A DNA stretch of 64,000 bases, from NCBI GenBank assembly GCA_964351995.1, contig CAYGQE010000004.1:1-64000 (forward strand). Reading direction: 5' to 3'. Source of the DNA: SZUA-35 sp964351995 (GTDB taxonomy: Bacteria; Actinomycetota; Acidimicrobiia; Acidimicrobiales; SZUA-35). How positions within the stretch are numbered: position 1 is the stretch's first letter; every line of letters starts with the position of its first letter. Under the pieces are notes generated by a model. The model was given only the letters and a program-made list of their open reading frames with translations, did not search any database and was not told the DNA's origin. The position numbers and the translations under genes were made by a program. Positions 52,965 through 61,646 of this stretch are shown piece by piece.

Positions 52965-53537
52965 ATGAACGATCTGAGCGCACGATTTGCCGCCGGTGAC
53001 GGCGAGGCAGTTCGCGAGGTGGTTGCCGAGTTCGGCGGCCCCATCCGAACGGTGGCTCGTTCGATGGTTGCTGAGCCAGAACTGGTTTCCGAGATCGTTC
53101 AACAGACGTTCATCAAGGCGTGGAAGGCCTCCAGCTCTTTTGATCCCGAGCGAGAGCTTGCCCCTTGGCTCTATTCCATTGCTCGTCGCACCGCCATTGA
53201 TGTGCTGAGGAGGGAACGCCGGCCGACGATGGGCGACCACGAACCGGAGACCGATGTGGCCGTGATGCCGATGTCGTTCGAACGGACCTGGGAGCGCTAC
53301 GAGGTGCGACGGGCACTGGAGCAGCTGTCACCCGAGGAAGGGGAGGTCATCCGGCTCTCCCATCTCATGGGTGTTCCCCATTCTGAGATCGCCCAGCGTC
53401 TCGGCCTGCCGATCGGGACGGTCAAGTCGCGATCCAACCGAGCGCTCAAGCGGCTGGCCGTCGCTCTGGGTCATTTGAATGATTCCGGGATCCAAAACCG
53501 AAGTGGCAACGTAGAGGGAGTTGAGACCCATGAGTAG
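52965..53537 (+). CDS. ECF RNA polymerase sigma factor
   Basis: The 190-residue protein has region 2 (LVSEIVQQTFIKAWKASSSF and WLYSIARRTAIDVLRRERR) and region 4 (LSPEEGEVIRLSHLMGVPHS, then EIAQRLGLPIGTVKSRSNRA). Length and pairing fit a SigK-like ECF factor. The following gene overlaps by eight bases and encodes its anti-sigma. It is divergent from the cupredoxin group, which it may control. Confidence 0.93.
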   Translation: MNDLSARFAAGDGEAVREVVAEFGGPIRTVARSMVAEPELVSEIVQQTFIKAWKASSSFDPERELAPWLYSIARRTAIDVLRRERRPTMGDHEPETDVAVMPMSFERTWERYEVRRALEQLSPEEGEVIRLSHLMGVPHSEIAQRLGLPIGTVKSRSNRALKRLAVALGHLNDSGIQNRSGNVEGVETHE

Positions 53538-54246
53538 CGACCACCCCCACAACAACGAAGACGACCAGTTGCCTGACGTCGACAAGCGCGCACTTGACGA
53601 CCTCGCCTCGATCCTGAGCGACGCGTCGATGTGGGAGACCAGCGATCCGGCCGATGAGGAAGCGATCTTTGCCGCCATCGCCGAGCTCGCCGCGACCGAT
53701 GCGCCGTTGAGCGTGGCTGCCGATACCGAGTCTGCGATCCGAGCATCAGTGCCGAGCGAGCCAGCGTTGACGTCCGCAGAGCAGCCGTCGAATGTCGTCT
53801 CGATCTCGATCTCGAGTCGCCGTCGCTGGGCTGGTCCGTTTGCCGCCGGAATCGCCGCTGCGCTTGCCCTCGTCCTCGGAGTCTCGGCGCTCAACGGTGG
53901 CACTGACCGAACGGGCATCGAACTCGCCTTGGCCCCAACCGACCTCGCACCGGATGCCGAAGGCGTGGTCGAGATCATCGAAACACCCAACGGCACGGTG
54001 CTGTTGCTCGACGTGTCTGGGCTTCCGCCAGCGCCGGAGGGCAGCTACTACGAGGCGTGGGTTCGACAAGACGCCCAGGTCGGTGTCAGTGCTGGCACCT
54101 TCCACCTTCGAGGTGGCGGGGGAGAGATCGAGCTCTGGGCCGGAGTCACCGCCGAGGACTATCCGCTGTTCACGATCACGATTCAGGACGAAGCCGATCC
54201 CGTTTCCTCCGGTCGTGTCGTGTTGCGAGGCCTCCTCGGCCAGTGA
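53530..54246 (+). CDS. RskA-like anti-sigma factor
   Basis: The 238-residue protein has an acidic cytoplasmic part (1-95), one span (about 97-116, AGPFAAGIAAALALVLGV) and an outer domain with PPAPEGSYYEAWVRQ near 165-180, the RskA/anti-sigma-K pattern. There is no zinc-finger HxxxCxxC. ATG 53530 lies inside the sigma gene end, so synthesis is coupled. It would hold the sigma factor until an outside signal, perhaps redox or copper, triggers its cleavage. A hairpin repeat follows. Confidence 0.88.
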   Translation: MSSDHPHNNEDDQLPDVDKRALDDLASILSDASMWETSDPADEEAIFAAIAELAATDAPLSVAADTESAIRASVPSEPALTSAEQPSNVVSISISSRRRWAGPFAAGIAAALALVLGVSALNGGTDRTGIELALAPTDLAPDAEGVVEIIETPNGTVLLLDVSGLPPAPEGSYYEAWVRQDAQVGVSAGTFHLRGGGGEIELWAGVTAEDYPLFTITIQDEADPVSSGRVVLRGLLGQ

Positions 54247-54248
54247 GC

Positions 54249-54272
54249 TTGGGAGGGGTCGGACCCTCCCAA
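54249..54272 (+). repeat. GC hairpin repeat, copy 4
   Basis: Nine-base arms TTGGGAGGG with complement and loop GTCGGA, in the 28 bases between the convergent ends of the anti-sigma and acetyltransferase genes. Same orientation as copy 1. Confidence 0.82.
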
Positions 54273-54274
54273 CT

Positions 54275-54796
54275 TCAGCGGAGTTGTTCGACGGTCGTGA
54301 TCGAGAAGCTGTGGGCATCATGGCTGGCGCCGTTCAACAGCAGACGGCGATGAAGCACACCTTCGTAGGTCGCTCCGACTCGTTCGGCTACCCGACGGCT
54401 GGCGTCGTTCTCCACCGACATCACCACTTCGAGCCGCTGCAAGCCGAGGTCGGCCAACCCGTGTCTGGCGACGAGTCCGGCCGCTGTTGTTGCGAGCCCA
54501 CGACCGACGTAGCTCGTCCGGACCCAGTAGCCGAGGTTCGCTCGTCTGTTCGCCTCGTCGAACCCGTTGAGACCGCACGTGCCGAGCACGCTGTTGTCAG
54601 GCCCGACGATGATGAAACCGGTCTCGGCTCTGTTCGTGATCCAGAACATTGCGTCGTCCACTCCGTAGTCCGGCGATGCCCAGGGCATCCAGGGGGCGAG
54701 TGCCGGGAACGAGGTGCGTGCGGCTTCAGCGACCGCAGAAGCGTCGGCTGCCTCGGGAGAGCGAAGGGTGAGCCGGCCGTCGGTCAAGGTGGTCAT
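54275..54796 (-). CDS. GNAT acetyltransferase, RimJ/RimL type
   Basis: The 173-residue protein has the RimJ/RimL pattern: RLTLRSPEAADASAVAEA at the start, NLGYWVRTSYVGRGLATTAA with the acetyl-CoA loop near 87-106, and ASRRVAERVGATYEGVLHRR near the end. It acetylates an amino group, of a protein N-terminus or a small molecule. ATG 54796 is chosen from this start. Confidence 0.9.
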   Translation of the reverse strand: MTTLTDGRLTLRSPEAADASAVAEAARTSFPALAPWMPWASPDYGVDDAMFWITNRAETGFIIVGPDNSVLGTCGLNGFDEANRRANLGYWVRTSYVGRGLATTAAGLVARHGLADLGLQRLEVVMSVENDASRRVAERVGATYEGVLHRRLLLNGASHDAHSFSITTVEQLR

Positions 54797-54876
54797 GGGT
54801 GGGACTGTCGTTGACTCGTCAATGCTCGGCAAGCGAATTTGCGGGTCCGGAGAGCAATCGGTGACAGGATGCGCAG

Positions 54877-56109
54877 ATGTCGACCACCAAGACCGAGCAA
54901 CGATCACCTGTTGCCGAGTTGCTGGCCGATCGCAACTTCCGCCGATATTGGTTTGCGCAGATCCTCGTCTTCGGCAGCAACGGCACCCTGCGCTTCGTCT
55001 TCGTCTGGTTGATCGTCACGCTGACCGATTGGCCGTCAGCGGAAGGCCTGACCGGAATCGCACTTGGTCTTCCGGCCTTGCTTCTCGCCCTGCCCGCCGG
55101 GGCCTGGTCTGACCGCTCCGACCGGCGGAGGTTCACGCTGTTCTGGATCGGGACGTCGGCGGTCCTGATGGCGGGCTGGGCTGTGATCGTTGCCTCCGGA
55201 ATGGCCACGCCACGCCTGACCGGCTTCGCCGCTGCATTGCTCGGCACCGCCCTCGTCATGATGCAGCCCAATCTCAACGCCATCGTGCCCAAGTTGGTGC
55301 CCCGCGAGCGGCTCATGAATGCTGCGGCGCTGCAGAACGGAGGAGCCCAGGCGGCCAGCTTCCTTGGTCTCGCAGTCGGTGGCGGGGCGATCGCTCTGCT
55401 CGGCAATGAGGGCGGTTTCGCGTTGCTGGCGGTGGCACTCGGTGTGGCCTTTGCCCTGCTCTGGGGCGTGACGATCCCACCTGATGACGCCATCGAGGGC
55501 GACCGCCAGCGGCTGCGAACCGACGTGATGGAGGGCCTCAGGTACGGGCTTGGCTCTGAACCGCGTCGCAGCCTGCTGATCGTGACGTTGGTGCTCGGGT
55601 CGTCGTTCAGCGTCATGCAGATCGCCATGCCTCGGGTCGTCGAAGAGGACTTCGAGAAGGGGTCGATCGCTGCTGGGCTCCTTCTCGGAACGTTTGGCAT
55701 TGGCATGCTGGCGAGTTCGGCGGTGGTTGCCCGTCGTGAGGACATGCGGCACGGTTGGAACGTCGCCCTGTTCATCGGCATCGGGCTGGGGCTCGGTCAG
55801 TTCCTGTTGAGCTTGGCGCCCAACTACTGGGTAGCAATGGCGGTCATGGTTGGCTGGGGCATCAACGCTGGCATTGCGATTGCGTCGCACCGAACGCTGC
55901 TGCAGCAACAGACCGAACCGGCCATGATGGGCAGGGTCATGGGCATCATGACACTCGGGTTCTCTGGTGGACTCCCGTTCGGAGCGTTGGCCCAGACCGT
56001 ATTGGCCCCCGCGCTCGGCCCCGTGATCACCATGCGGATCGTTGGCCTCATCACGATGGCGATCACCATCCCGCTGCTTCTCCTGCGACCGTCGATTCGC
56101 AACGCCTGA
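54877..56109 (+). CDS. MFS transporter
   Basis: The 410-residue protein has about twelve spans, with the family loop PAGAWSDRSDRRRF between spans 2 and 3 and a matching MGRVMGIMTLGFSGG later. It resembles drug or metabolite exporters of the MFS (ENTS/MFS_3-like) group. It stands alone between a divergent acetyltransferase and a convergent ankyrin gene. Confidence 0.88.
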   Translation: MSTTKTEQRSPVAELLADRNFRRYWFAQILVFGSNGTLRFVFVWLIVTLTDWPSAEGLTGIALGLPALLLALPAGAWSDRSDRRRFTLFWIGTSAVLMAGWAVIVASGMATPRLTGFAAALLGTALVMMQPNLNAIVPKLVPRERLMNAAALQNGGAQAASFLGLAVGGGAIALLGNEGGFALLAVALGVAFALLWGVTIPPDDAIEGDRQRLRTDVMEGLRYGLGSEPRRSLLIVTLVLGSSFSVMQIAMPRVVEEDFEKGSIAAGLLLGTFGIGMLASSAVVARREDMRHGWNVALFIGIGLGLGQFLLSLAPNYWVAMAVMVGWGINAGIAIASHRTLLQQQTEPAMMGRVMGIMTLGFSGGLPFGALAQTVLAPALGPVITMRIVGLITMAITIPLLLLRPSIRNA

Positions 56110-56161
56110 CAGGCCCCACGAGAGTCAGTTCCTGGAACGCAGCCATGGAGCTGCATTCGCC

Positions 56162-56974
56162 TCAGGCGAGGCCGGTGAACAGTTCGACCAGTTCGGCATG
56201 CCCATGGTGCTGTGCCCACCCCAGCGCATTGCTGTGGGCCAAGCCGTCTTGGATGTCCGGGTCAGCTCCGATCGACAGCAGCCACTCGACCAACGCTCGG
56301 TCGCCTCGCCAGACCGCTGCATGGAGGGCAGTTCCGTGCCAGTGATAGCCGGGCGGTGTCGAGTTCACGTTGGCGCCTTCCTCGAGCAGCCGGTCTGCTG
56401 CCGAACGCTGTCCGGCGTTGACCGCCATGACGAAGGCGTGGTCGATGATCGAGGTTGGATCGTTTGCGAGGGCCTCTGGAACGGTGTCGGGAAACGGTGA
56501 CCCGATCGGCCCTGCGTCGGTGGTCCCGTGGGACACGAATCGCTCGATCTCGGTCATCATCCCCAGGCCAGCAGCCGTGCTGAGTGCCCGCACGCGAGCG
56601 CCTCTTGCCAACAGCACATCAGCGATGTCTGCGTTGACCCAGTAGAGCGCCTCGTCGAGCGGGGTCCAGACAGGATCGTCGCCGTCAACGGGTGCGCCGC
56701 GATCGAGTAGGAACTCCAAGACGGCGTGGCTACCGCACCCGGCAGCGGCAACGACCGGAAGATGGGTCGGTGCACCCGCCTCGACCAGGGCAGCGGCTGC
56801 GCCGACTGGATCGGTGATGTTCGCTTCCTCGCAGGCCACGAGCTGCAACAGCGTGGGGTGACTGACCGAGGACGTCCGAGTGGCCAAGCCCGAGTCCGCC
56901 GCGAGCAGCCCTTGGAGTTGGTCGATGTCGCCGGCGTAGATCGCCAGCGCGGCCGGCCCGAACCCCTCGTCCAT
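56162..56974 (-). CDS. Ankyrin repeat protein
   Basis: The 270-residue protein is built of ankyrin units, for example GSHAVLEFLLDRGAPVD, ADIADVLLARGARV, RSAADRLLEEGANVN and the closing GTALHAAVWRGDRALVEWLL with SIGADPDIQDG. There is no other domain and no signal, so it is a cytoplasmic binding protein with an unknown partner. ATG 56974 has ACGGGGA upstream at about eight bases. Confidence 0.88.
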   Translation of the reverse strand: MDEGFGPAALAIYAGDIDQLQGLLAADSGLATRTSSVSHPTLLQLVACEEANITDPVGAAAALVEAGAPTHLPVVAAAGCGSHAVLEFLLDRGAPVDGDDPVWTPLDEALYWVNADIADVLLARGARVRALSTAAGLGMMTEIERFVSHGTTDAGPIGSPFPDTVPEALANDPTSIIDHAFVMAVNAGQRSAADRLLEEGANVNSTPPGYHWHGTALHAAVWRGDRALVEWLLSIGADPDIQDGLAHSNALGWAQHHGHAELVELFTGLA

Positions 56975-57173
56975 CACTGGTTCCCCGTCTTGCCGGTCGT
57001 CATGGGCATGCTCCGACGCTAACGGACAACGAGTGAGGCTGAGTTCCGCCCGCAGCAGATCCGGCCAGGAGCGACCCAACATGGGACAGAACCGGGCGAC
57101 ATCGACCGTTTTCGTACCAAGCTGCGATCCGGATGGCAGCGACCACGAGCGCAACGCCACCCAAGTCTCAATC

Positions 57174-57196
57174 AGGCCCTACGGCCATTGGGGCCT
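57174..57196 (-). terminator. Possible hairpin after the acetyltransferase gene
   Basis: Six-base perfect stem AGGCCC with complement and an 11-base loop, 12 bases past the stop of the minus-strand gene at 57208. Short and without a T-run. Confidence 0.3.
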
Positions 57197-57207
57197 TCAC
57201 ACCCGGG

Positions 57208-57711
57208 CTATGTGTTCGCTTTGCCGTGTTGCTTCTTGACCATGACGCGCTCGTCGTAGCTGATGCCGTGCTCGACGGTATGCACGATTTCCTCGGTGAC
57301 GGTCCAGCCAGCCGCCTTGTAGAAGGCGATCGCTGAGAGGTTCTCGACGCGTGCATGCAACTCGAACGATGTGTGGCCATCAGCGGCAAGTCGTGCTTCG
57401 CCGAGCGCGAGCAACCGCTTGCCGAGCCCGGTGCCTTGGTGCTCCGGCTCGACGAAGAGGTGGACGAGCTGATGACCCAGCACGGTCACGTGCCCGATCG
57501 GACGATCATCGACAACGGCCATCCACGTCTCGAACGGCGACAGCGGACCAAACCACTCGTGAAGCTGCCGCCTCGTGCCCTCGGCGTCGGGGACGTTGAT
57601 CTCGCCAGCCGAGATCAGCGAGGCATAGGTGCTCTTGAAACAGCGATCGTGATAGTCGGCCACAACAGCTGCATCGGAAGGGTTCGCCGTGCGGATCTCG
57701 ATCGAAGCCAT
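57208..57711 (-). CDS. GNAT acetyltransferase
   Basis: The 167-residue protein has the GNAT core: IEIRTANPSDAAVVADYHDR at the start, LVHLFVEPEHQGTGLGKRLL near 105-125 (acetyl-CoA loop Q-x-x-G-x-G) and LHARVENLSAIAFYKAAGW near the end. The substrate is unknown. It is 39 bases after the DUF1905 gene and may be the last gene of an LLM oxidoreductase-DUF1905-acetyltransferase operon. Confidence 0.88.
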   Translation of the reverse strand: MASIEIRTANPSDAAVVADYHDRCFKSTYASLISAGEINVPDAEGTRRQLHEWFGPLSPFETWMAVVDDRPIGHVTVLGHQLVHLFVEPEHQGTGLGKRLLALGEARLAADGHTSFELHARVENLSAIAFYKAAGWTVTEEIVHTVEHGISYDERVMVKKQHGKANT

Positions 57712-57750
57712 CAGTTGATGCTCCCACGAATGTGGAAGCGATTGCGGCGA

Positions 57751-58047
57751 TCAATCGATGATCAAGGCGAGCTCGACCTCGACGGTGTCGCCGACGTCGA
57801 TGCACTCCTTCGTTCGAATGGGCTTCTTGACCGGCAGAACAAAGAGCCCATTGCTGCGCTGAGGAAACACCGAGGTCTTCCACTCGCTCTCACCGATGGT
57901 CACTCGAACCCGCACCGATCCGAAGCCGCCGAAGCTCGGCGCGAGCTCACGAATGTCTTCGCTCTCGTCCTCAGGAACGGTGAGGAACACCCACGACCCC
58001 TTGGCATGGAGCCAGAGATCAGCGGTGAATTCCAGGATTGGCTCCAC
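57751..58047 (-). CDS. DUF1905 protein
   Basis: The 98-residue protein has the strand-rich DUF1905 pattern: FTADLWLHAKGSWVFLTVPE, then FGSVRVRVTIGESEWKTSVF, and GLFVLPVKKPIR with IDVGDTVEVEL. It is a small barrel of unknown role, often found alone or fused to YdeI-type domains. It starts 2 bases after the stop of the LLM oxidoreductase gene, so they share a transcript. Confidence 0.88.
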   Translation of the reverse strand: MEPILEFTADLWLHAKGSWVFLTVPEDESEDIRELAPSFGGFGSVRVRVTIGESEWKTSVFPQRSNGLFVLPVKKPIRTKECIDVGDTVEVELALIID

Positions 58048-58049
58048 GC

Positions 58050-59102
58050 TCAGCGCAGTCCGGCCAGCATCGTCTGGAAGACTTCAGCGTCGGCTTCGCT
58101 GGCAATGGGAATCGAGAACTCGATGCGGTCGACCCGGTCGCCGTAGCGATCCTTGAGCTTCGCGACGATCGTGTCGTGGGTGCCGATGGTGGCCACCGTG
58201 TGCAGGATCTCGTCGGGCACCATCGAAGCGAGTTCTTCCCACCGTTGCTGCTTCGAGAGAGCGGCCGCCTTCTCCGCGAGATCGCGCCAGTCGTGCAGCT
58301 CGAACACTCGACGATACGACGGCGTTGAGAGGTAGAAGCCCACACGAGCCCGCACCGTCCGCACCACTTTGTCGAGAGCCTCGTCATTCGGGGCCGTCCC
58401 GATCAGCGGCTTCATACAGATCTCGACTTCGGCGACGTCACGGCCGGCCCGTTCGGCGCCAACGGTGACCGAAGGCTTGACACACTCGTCGATGAAACGC
58501 TCGGTGCAGATCGGGTGGAGTCGCACACCGTCGGCGACTTCGCCAGCCACGGCACACATGTACGGCCCGATCGCGGCGACGTGGATGGGAATGTCCGGAT
58601 GGTCGATCGGCCCTGGATCGAAGAGGGGAACCATCAGATTCAGGTTGTAGTGCTCTGATTCGAAGTGGAGCGGTTCGCTTGTCTGCCATGCCTGCCACAC
58701 GGCTCGCACCGCCCCGATGTAGTCCCGCATCCAGGGCGCTGGCGGGTGCCACTCCATCCCGTAGCGACGTCGCACGTGACCACGCACTTGCGAGCCCAGT
58801 CCCAACGTGAAACGGCCTTCCGACAACTTCTGCAGCGACCATGCAGACATGGCGGTGACGGTCGGGCTGCGAGGGAACGCCATGGCCACCGAAGTGCCGA
58901 GGCCGATCGAGGTGGTCGACGAGGCCCCGAGCGCAAGCAGTTGGTAGGGATCGTCTTTGGTCTCCTCCACCAGGACAGCATCGAGGCCAACCTCTTCCGC
59001 GGTCAGCGCCAGATCAGCGAAGTCCCGGATGTGCAGGGGCGTGTCCGGCTCACGCAGGCCTGGATCCAACTTCCCCAGCGGTAACAGTGTTTCGACCTTC
59101 AT
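58050..59102 (-). CDS. F420-dependent LLM-class oxidoreductase
   Basis: The 350-residue TIM-barrel protein shows the luciferase-like features LTAEEVGLDAVLVEETKDDP, GLGTSVAMAFPRSP and FTLGLGSQVRGHVRRRYG in the first 120 residues. In actinobacteria this group uses coenzyme F420 rather than FMN and oxidises or reduces varied substrates. It heads a short minus-strand operon with the DUF1905 and acetyltransferase genes. Confidence 0.9.
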   Translation of the reverse strand: MKVETLLPLGKLDPGLREPDTPLHIRDFADLALTAEEVGLDAVLVEETKDDPYQLLALGASSTTSIGLGTSVAMAFPRSPTVTAMSAWSLQKLSEGRFTLGLGSQVRGHVRRRYGMEWHPPAPWMRDYIGAVRAVWQAWQTSEPLHFESEHYNLNLMVPLFDPGPIDHPDIPIHVAAIGPYMCAVAGEVADGVRLHPICTERFIDECVKPSVTVGAERAGRDVAEVEICMKPLIGTAPNDEALDKVVRTVRARVGFYLSTPSYRRVFELHDWRDLAEKAAALSKQQRWEELASMVPDEILHTVATIGTHDTIVAKLKDRYGDRVDRIEFSIPIASEADAEVFQTMLAGLR

Positions 59103-59144
59103 CGGGCCAGGCTGACAGACACCTCCGAGTCTGTCGATCTGAGA

Positions 59145-59798
59145 TCAGCGCAGCATCTGGGAGGCCGGTCGGGGGCCGGACAAGCAACCAGGAGACCGAT
59201 ACTCGCCTGGCATCCGAGGGTTGTAGTTCAATGCGTACCACTGGGCAGTTGCTCGACCCTCTGCCTCGGTTCCGCCGAGAGCGACAGCGGTCTGCGGAGC
59301 GGCCCACATCGAGACACACTCGGTCTCGGCTTCGTTTCGGTGGCCGGAGAGATGGGCCACTTCATGGCTGAGCACCATCATGCCGATGCGGTTGCCTTCA
59401 TCCAGTGGGTCGTCAGCCCAGTTGGCGGCGTTGATGCATTGAGGAAGTTGGAGATTGGCCGTCGTCGAATCCCAGTAGACGAAGCCGGGACGAGTGCTGC
59501 CCCGGAAGTCGGTGACGAGATCCCACACTCGTCCGCAGCGGACGTCGATGTCATCTCTGCCGGTGATCGATTGTGCCGCCTCGGTCATCTGCCGCTCGTA
59601 GTAGGACGAGACCGCCTCTTGGGTGATCGCAGCGAGCAGGAGGAGCCCGATCATCCACCGGACAGTGCGCTGCATCGGTGGACGCTGCTTGAGCTTGCGG
59701 GCGACGACGCGACTCTTGGGTCGGGGCGTCTTGCCACCCCACTCCACGTTCGTCTCCAAGGCATCGACGTCGAACGCCTCGAGGTTGGTTTCGCTCAC
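59145..59798 (-). CDS. Membrane-anchored protein with an HExxH site
   Basis: The 217-residue protein has a basic start, one span (about 45-63, TVRWMIGLLLLAAITQEAV) and an outer domain with SHEVAHLSGH near 145 and NEAETECVSMW after it. HEVAH plus a downstream Glu fits a zinc peptidase, although the fold is not one I can name. The span just after a basic stretch suggests the site faces outward. It stands alone on the minus strand. Confidence 0.75.
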   Translation of the reverse strand: MSETNLEAFDVDALETNVEWGGKTPRPKSRVVARKLKQRPPMQRTVRWMIGLLLLAAITQEAVSSYYERQMTEAAQSITGRDDIDVRCGRVWDLVTDFRGSTRPGFVYWDSTTANLQLPQCINAANWADDPLDEGNRIGMMVLSHEVAHLSGHRNEAETECVSMWAAPQTAVALGGTEAEGRATAQWYALNYNPRMPGEYRSPGCLSGPRPASQMLR

Positions 59799-59844
59799 GT
59801 CCCCAGGATCGGCAGGCGAGGGCGGTGTCTTGAACGCTTTGCGT

Positions 59845-60015
59845 TCAGCGATGCGAGTTGGCGTCTCGCGTCGGCATCGTCAGCGGGTCCTCGCCGAACG
59901 CGGCCCGGTAGCCGACGGCCTGGGCATCGTTCATCGACCGTCGACGGCTGGTCGATGGCCGCGGTGGGTTGGCAAAGAGCACGACCAGACCCAGCAGACT
60001 TCCAACCACGAACAT
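59845..60015 (-). CDS. Possible small membrane protein, 56 residues
   Basis: MFVVGSLLGLVVLFANPPRP starts a reading with one span and a basic, hydrophilic tail (RRRSMNDAQAVGYRAAF). The ribosome-binding site is weak (GGTGGA). It is the only plausible gene in the 325-base stretch between 59798 and 60124; the rest of that stretch shows nothing. Confidence 0.42.
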   Translation of the reverse strand: MFVVGSLLGLVVLFANPPRPSTSRRRSMNDAQAVGYRAAFGEDPLTMPTRDANSHR

Positions 60016-60123
60016 TTCCACCGAGCCAGCATGGCCTGGCAACCGGTGATGAAGAACGGGCGATCTGGCTCGTCGCACGGCCGACCGGCCCACGTCGCAC
60101 TTTCCCCGGATGGACTCCCTCGG

Positions 60124-60723
60124 TCAGGTCAGATCTGCGAGATGCTCGGTTGGTGCCCCACCCGACGTCATCAGCTTGAAGACCCGTGTTCGGTGGTCGC
60201 CTTGGAGGCGTTCGGCGTAGACGGCGCCGTCGAGGTGGTCGATTTCGTGCTGGAAGACCCGGCTCAACCATTCGTCGGCCTCGATCCGCAGCGGGCGACC
60301 CTTGAGGTCGAGGCACTCGACCACCAGGTGTTTCGGCCGCTTCAAGGGAGCGTGTGTCCCCTCGATGGTCATCGAGAGGCAGCCCTCGGAGTAATTCCAC
60401 GTGCCAGCAGTCTCGATGATCGTCGGGTTGACGATCACCTGCGGCGCCACCCGAGGCATGTTGTGGACGAACATCCGCAGCGGCAAGCCGATCTGGTTGG
60501 CAGCCAGCCCCACACCCTCACGCTCGTGCATGACCTCGATCATGTAGTCGGCAATGGTCTCGAGATCGTCACCAAATGAGGTGACGGGTTGTGTCGGGGA
60601 GTGGAGCACCGCCTCGCCGAAAGGAACAATGCCTGGGCCAGCCCACGCAGACTCGGTGTAGGACCAGGCCCCGAGCAGTTCGGCAACTTCAGACAGTTCT
60701 GGTCCGGACGATCGGCGAATCAC
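60124..60723 (-). CDS. def: Peptide deformylase
   Basis: The 199-residue enzyme has the three deformylase motifs: GVGLAANQIG, EGCLS with metal ligand Cys115, and QHEIDHLDG with the two metal histidines and catalytic Glu. It removes the formyl group from new protein N-termini. The GTG start overlaps the stop of the small zinc-ribbon gene before it, so the two are coupled. About 20 residues at the front are extra compared with the usual length. Confidence 0.95.
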   Translation of the reverse strand: MIRRSSGPELSEVAELLGAWSYTESAWAGPGIVPFGEAVLHSPTQPVTSFGDDLETIADYMIEVMHEREGVGLAANQIGLPLRMFVHNMPRVAPQVIVNPTIIETAGTWNYSEGCLSMTIEGTHAPLKRPKHLVVECLDLKGRPLRIEADEWLSRVFQHEIDHLDGAVYAERLQGDHRTRVFKLMTSGGAPTEHLADLT

Positions 60724-60965
60724 TCCTCACCGTCCGAGCCCGTGTCGGTCCGCCAACCGGGGTTGGCCTTGTTGAACTCCTTGTGGGCGTTTGCGCTGTA
60801 GCGGCGGCCGCACGAACACGTCCAGTACTCGCCTTCGGCACTGACGATGTGGTTCAACGGGGCGCAGTACTCGCCCTCGGGTCGATCAGCGCACGGCTTC
60901 AATGTGATCCGACCGCCACTCGCTCGGAAACGTCGGCCTGTCCTGCCTTTGCTTGCTTTTGCCAT
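60720..60965 (-). CDS. Small cysteine-rich (zinc-ribbon-like) protein, 81 residues
   Basis: The protein has a basic start (MAKASKGRTGRRFRASGGR) and cysteines in LKPCADRPEGEYC and WTCSCGRRY, spaced for a small zinc site. I know no function. Its stop overlaps the GTG of the deformylase gene, which suggests a role linked to ribosomes or translation, but this is inference. Confidence 0.75.
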   Translation of the reverse strand: MAKASKGRTGRRFRASGGRITLKPCADRPEGEYCAPLNHIVSAEGEYWTCSCGRRYSANAHKEFNKANPGWRTDTGSDGEE

Positions 60966-61073
60966 CGCCCCGTTCCGTGCCTCGACCGGCTCGCATCGTA
61001 GGTCGAGTCGGCGGACCTACGGCAAGATGGGCAGCAGTTTGGAGAGTCGGGCGAGAAGTGTCAACGTTTCCGA

Positions 61074-61600
61074 ACGGGCGACGCCGATGATCTCGCGGCA
61101 GCAATCGATGAAGCAGGTGACGATCGGGCCCTTTTGATGGCGCTGGTCCATCTGATCGGCGATGCCCGTTGACTCGAGCCACCGTTCACGCCGGTGCGCA
61201 ACGTCAGTCTGATCGCCGACCCGCACGCCGGTCTCGACAGCGAAGCGAGGGCGGCCATCCGCAACGCCCTCATTGCGAAACTGGCGAATGATGATGTCGT
61301 TCCCGAAATTGCCGACCCAGGTAACGAGCTCATGATCCGAATGATGCGGATCTGCCTCGGTGAAGGGGTCGGGGTCGAGTACGCACCAATGATGCTTGAG
61401 GACTTGGCCTTCACTGACCGCGATGTCCAGATGCCAGGGGACAGCGAACACGCCGAGCTGATCTGGACCTACCCCGCATGACCAACTGGTACCGGAACCG
61501 CAACGGGCGCAACACCGCGCTGGTGCCGTGGCGTTTGGTCGACGACTGGGGCATGACCCACGACATCGACCTCGACGACTTCCACCTGCAACGCACCTGA
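61074..61600 (+). pseudogene. Baeyer-Villiger monooxygenase remnant (4-hydroxyacetophenone type)
   Basis: The pieces read as a flavin monooxygenase with its middle removed. TGDADDLAAAIDEAG and ALLMALVHLIGDAR run from 61074 to an in-frame TGA at 61170, where relatives have Trp (TGG). The same frame goes on with LEPPFTPVRNVSLIADP to a stop at 61479. From 61478, one frame over, MTNWYRNRNGRN to DDFHLQRT is the family C-terminus. The FAD and NADPH domains, roughly 400 residues, are missing. The 5' end is not clear. It fills most of the stretch 60966-61646. Read by eye, without a search. Confidence 0.7.
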
Positions 61601-61646
61601 TCGCAGAGTCCAACACGGCGCCGCTCGTCGGTGGGAGTCTTGGTGC

